Part shown: one piece after another, positions 15,992 to 18,351 of the stretch | Position numbering within the stretch: the stretch's first letter is position 1 | Layout of the letters: the number at the start of each line of letters is the position of its first letter | Origin: Prevotella sp. UBA746 | GTDB taxonomy: Bacteria > Bacteroidota > Bacteroidia > Bacteroidales > Bacteroidaceae | Direction: 5' to 3' | Length of the DNA stretch: 18,351 nucleotides | NCBI GenBank assembly: GCA_002298545.1 | Contig: DBKQ01000097.1 | Location: 1-18,351 of the forward strand | The notes under the pieces: generated by a model | Seen by the model: only the letters and a program-made list of their open reading frames with translations | Database searches by the model: none | Told to the model about the DNA's origin: nothing | Program-made: the position numbers and the translations under genes

Positions 15992-18154
15992 ATGCGCAAG
16001 ACTTATATATATATAATAGGTATGGCAATGACCCTTGTGCCGGCAACAGGCATGGCACAGGGGGTATTGTCGCCAAATACCGCCATAGCCCTTTCCGCTA
16101 ACCGTTCCGGTATAGCCAAGGCACAGGCAGCAGACAGCAAAATGCTGTCGGTATTCGTTACCATAGACCCAACCAATACCTCATGGCAGAAACTCGGACT
16201 GACGCCAATCGTAGAATGTGGCAACACGGCAACAGTTCGCCTCTCAGCCGCAGAACTGAAAGACCTGGCAGAGAAAGAGGGAGTAAAATACATCCAGCTC
16301 ACTTCCGGAGTAAGTCAGATGCTCGACGTGGCGCGCAAGGAAGCAGGAACAGACGAGATCCACAAAGGTACGACACTCTCGCAGCCCTACACCGGCAAGG
16401 GAGTAGTGGTAGGCATAGTAGATGCCGGTTTCGACTATCTGCATAGTGCATTCCGCAATTCTGCCGACGGTGCGCTGCGCATAAAGAGAGTATGGGAGCA
16501 AAAGGCGGGAAGCCTTGCCGGAGCATCGTCGCCAGAGAAATTCGGATACGGAATAGAACTGACAACACCGGAGCAGATAACAACATCCGAGGGCGATGTG
16601 GCAAACAACTCCCACGGAACACACGTGGCAGGAATAGCCGCCGGAAGCGACAGTTATAAAGACGGGGCATACGTAGGAAATGCTCCCGATGCCGATATCG
16701 TGCTTGTTGCCTTAGACCTGAGCAATACGAATAGCACGAACATCTGCGATGCCGTGAAATATGTATTCGACTATGCCGATGAGGTAGGCAAACCGTGTGT
16801 CGTAAACCTCAGCCTCGGCAACCATAACGGTCCGCACGACGGTACATCGACCTTCGACGTGATGACCGACCAGATGCAGAAAGCAGGACACCTTATCGTG
16901 GGAGCGGCAGGAAACCACCGCACCGACAAGTTCCACTTCGACCGCACCTTCGCCTCTGCCGATGATGCCCCGCTGAAGACTTTTGTAAACTACAAAAACG
17001 GACTGTCGGCAAAGAACGTTGGCGGCAGCATAGAAATCTGGGGAGAGAAAGATGCGGAGTTCACCGTAGAACTCTCCGCCTATAGCGTCTTCAACAAGAA
17101 AGATGTATCTTCAACAGTGGTCTATCCAGCCGACGGCGTAACGGAAGTAACCTTCGACCGCAACGCCACAGGTTCGTGGAAAGTCGCTTCAGAGACGAGT
17201 CCGCTCAACGGCAAGCAGCATGTCGTGCTTACCTCAGCCCTGACAAGTATGCGAGCCAACTATGCCATCGCCCTTACCGTTACGCCAAAGAGCGCCGGAA
17301 GAGTAAACGTATGGGCAGACAATACATATCTTGGATTTGAGTCGAAAGACATCGATGGCTTCTCAACTCCCGACGCAACATCGTCGACACTTGCCGAGAT
17401 TGGCGGAACGGGACACAACATCCTCACCGTTGGAGCCTACACCACGCGCAATGAATACACCACAAACAGTGGAACACAGGCAACTCTGTCGACAGAGACA
17501 GTGGGCGACATCAGTTCCTTCTCAAGCTACGGACCAACCGTCGACGGCAGAATAAAACCAGAAATCTCAGCTCCGGGCTGCCTGATAATCTCCGCCGTGT
17601 CAAACAACGACGGCTCCGGCACACTGATGTATGCCGACTACAACGAGGCAAACGGTCGCAATAACCTCTATGGCTATATGCAGGGCACGTCAATGGCATC
17701 GCCATTCGTTGCCGGCATCGTAGCAACATGGCTTGAAGCATATCCCGACCTGACGCCAGAGCAATTGCATGAGATTGTCGAGACCACGGCTCGTAAAGAC
17801 AACTTCACTCCTGCCGAGGCTGACAGCAACTGGGGATATGGCAAGATAAATGCCATGGACGGATTGAAGAAGTGTATCGAACTGCAGACCTCCGGTTGTG
17901 AGGCAATCGACTATCCGTTTGACGGCACAGTAAAGATTGTCGACGGCAGTATATACATCAGTTTCCCGAGAAATACCCGTGCTGCGGTATCAGTAGCCGA
18001 CCTGTCGGGCAATACTCTCGAAAGTAAAGACATGGGGATGAAGAAAGCCGGCGAGACGGCAATCGTTCCGCTCCCGGCATTACCAAAGGGAGTATATCTC
18101 CTTTCATTGAGGACAGCTTCATCGCTAAAGACATTCAAGTTTGTATGTAGATAA
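15992..18154 (+). CDS. Secreted subtilisin-like serine protease (family S8), T9SS tail
   Basis: A 720-aa exported endopeptidase. Residues 1-22 are the signal peptide (ends Gly-Met-Ala), and residues about 23-125 are probably an inhibitory propeptide. The full S8 triad is present: Asp144 in GIVDAGFD, His208 in NSHGTHVAG and Ser567 in GTSMASPFVAG. The oxyanion-hole Asn308 lies in GAAGNH. Between Asn308 and Ser567 is an insertion of roughly 140 residues rich in beta strands (about 315-455), as seen in cell-surface subtilases. The T9SS-type tail covers about 640-720 (ADLSGNTL, LPKGVYLLSL). The ATG at 15992 is 7 bp after the stop of the Omp28-like gene and gives a complete signal peptide. The substrate is unknown; nutrient proteins or host proteins are the obvious candidates. 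All key residues are intact, so it should be active. Confidence 0.93.
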   Translation: MRKTYIYIIGMAMTLVPATGMAQGVLSPNTAIALSANRSGIAKAQAADSKMLSVFVTIDPTNTSWQKLGLTPIVECGNTATVRLSAAELKDLAEKEGVKYIQLTSGVSQMLDVARKEAGTDEIHKGTTLSQPYTGKGVVVGIVDAGFDYLHSAFRNSADGALRIKRVWEQKAGSLAGASSPEKFGYGIELTTPEQITTSEGDVANNSHGTHVAGIAAGSDSYKDGAYVGNAPDADIVLVALDLSNTNSTNICDAVKYVFDYADEVGKPCVVNLSLGNHNGPHDGTSTFDVMTDQMQKAGHLIVGAAGNHRTDKFHFDRTFASADDAPLKTFVNYKNGLSAKNVGGSIEIWGEKDAEFTVELSAYSVFNKKDVSSTVVYPADGVTEVTFDRNATGSWKVASETSPLNGKQHVVLTSALTSMRANYAIALTVTPKSAGRVNVWADNTYLGFESKDIDGFSTPDATSSTLAEIGGTGHNILTVGAYTTRNEYTTNSGTQATLSTETVGDISSFSSYGPTVDGRIKPEISAPGCLIISAVSNNDGSGTLMYADYNEANGRNNLYGYMQGTSMASPFVAGIVATWLEAYPDLTPEQLHEIVETTARKDNFTPAEADSNWGYGKINAMDGLKKCIELQTSGCEAIDYPFDGTVKIVDGSIYISFPRNTRAAVSVADLSGNTLESKDMGMKKAGETAIVPLPALPKGVYLLSLRTASSLKTFKFVCR

Positions 18155-18204
18155 TACAGGGATTTTTTTTCTCTGTCGTATTGAAGTTTTTTCTTTATAA
18201 TCTT

Positions 18205-18222
18205 CCCCTCCCCCGCCTCCCC
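18205..18222 (-). repeat. C-rich tract with G-quadruplex potential on the bottom strand
   Basis: Seventeen of these 18 bases are C or T. The bottom strand has G-runs of 4, 2, 5 and 4 separated by single bases. A two-tier quadruplex is possible. The tract lies between the protease stop and the inverted repeat, and it could also pair imperfectly with the GGGGCGG at 18229. Confidence 0.5.
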
Positions 18223-18228
18223 TTGACA

Positions 18229-18351
18229 GGGGCGGAGCAGTTACTCTTTCAGCCAAAGACTGAGATATTTACTTGTAAATGTAGTAATGCTACTGATTTA
18301 GTAATGACAGATATGTAAGGTTATGGCAATAAAAGGTAACTGCTCCGCCCC
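18229..18351. repeat. Perfect 16-bp inverted repeat, possible small mobile element
   Basis: GGGGCGGAGCAGTTAC at 18229-18244 is exactly repeated in reverse complement at 18336-18351, where the window ends. The arms enclose 91 bp of A/T-rich sequence without an open frame. Beyond the 16 bp the arms remain loosely similar (CTTT-rich then GCCA in both). This resembles the terminal repeats of a MITE of about 123 bp, but the right flank is outside the window and no target duplication can be tested. A long-range hairpin at the end of the protease transcript is the alternative. Confidence 0.6.

Noticed and set aside
18156..18176. Hairpin ACAGGGA/TCTCTGT after the protease stop as a terminator
   Set aside because: The T-run lies in the loop and not after the stem, and the 7-bp stem includes a G-T pair. 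It is too weak to call.

Overview
The window looks like a chromosomal segment of a Bacteroidota member, most likely of the Prevotella/Bacteroidales type. Four things point that way. Promoters fit the Bacteroidetes form (a TAnnTTTG -7 box with a TTTG-like -33 box 19-20 bp upstream). Start codons lie in A/T-rich sequence without strong Shine-Dalgarno motifs. The tRNA lacks an encoded CCA. Four secreted proteins end in type IX secretion (T9SS) sorting domains. The genus is an inference.

Layout from left to right. Positions 1-63 hold what may be the last codons of a plus-strand gene followed by a clear terminator. Positions 64-621 carry no gene but are rich in structure: a 74-bp nested inverted repeat (118-191), four tandem 22-bp GC-rich dyad units (320-407), an 8-bp-arm hairpin (412-447) and a promoter (550-580). 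A two-gene RND efflux operon follows: a lipoprotein membrane-fusion adaptor (622-1641) and an inner-membrane permease (1654-4758), with no outer-membrane channel gene. Next come tRNA-Phe (4858-4930) with its own promoter and terminator, a sugar-phosphate nucleotidyltransferase resembling MurU (5095-5868), and GMP synthase guaA (5977-7587).

From 7816 to 18154 lies a run of four secreted proteins, two on each strand around a divergent promoter region (13800-14034). On the minus strand are an 867-aa propeller/YD-like repeat protein (11196-13799) and a 1060-aa HAF-like/Fn3/beta-sandwich protein (7816-10998). On the plus strand are a 649-aa Omp28-like thioredoxin-fold protein (14035-15984) and, 7 bp later, a 720-aa S8 subtilisin-like protease (15992-18154). 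All four have N-terminal signal peptides and T9SS-type C-terminal tails, so they are probably exported to the cell surface or medium. The 1060-aa protein contains a duplicated module whose beta-sandwich also seems to form the N-terminal domain of the Omp28-like protein.

The signals least explained by ordinary annotation are the 22-bp dyad array, a 17-bp A/T-rich tandem repeat that fills the leader of the 1060-aa gene and runs into its start codon, and a perfect 16-bp inverted repeat at the right edge (18229-18244 and 18336-18351) that could be the ends of a small mobile repeat. I did not find a clearly new multi-gene defence or biosynthetic system.
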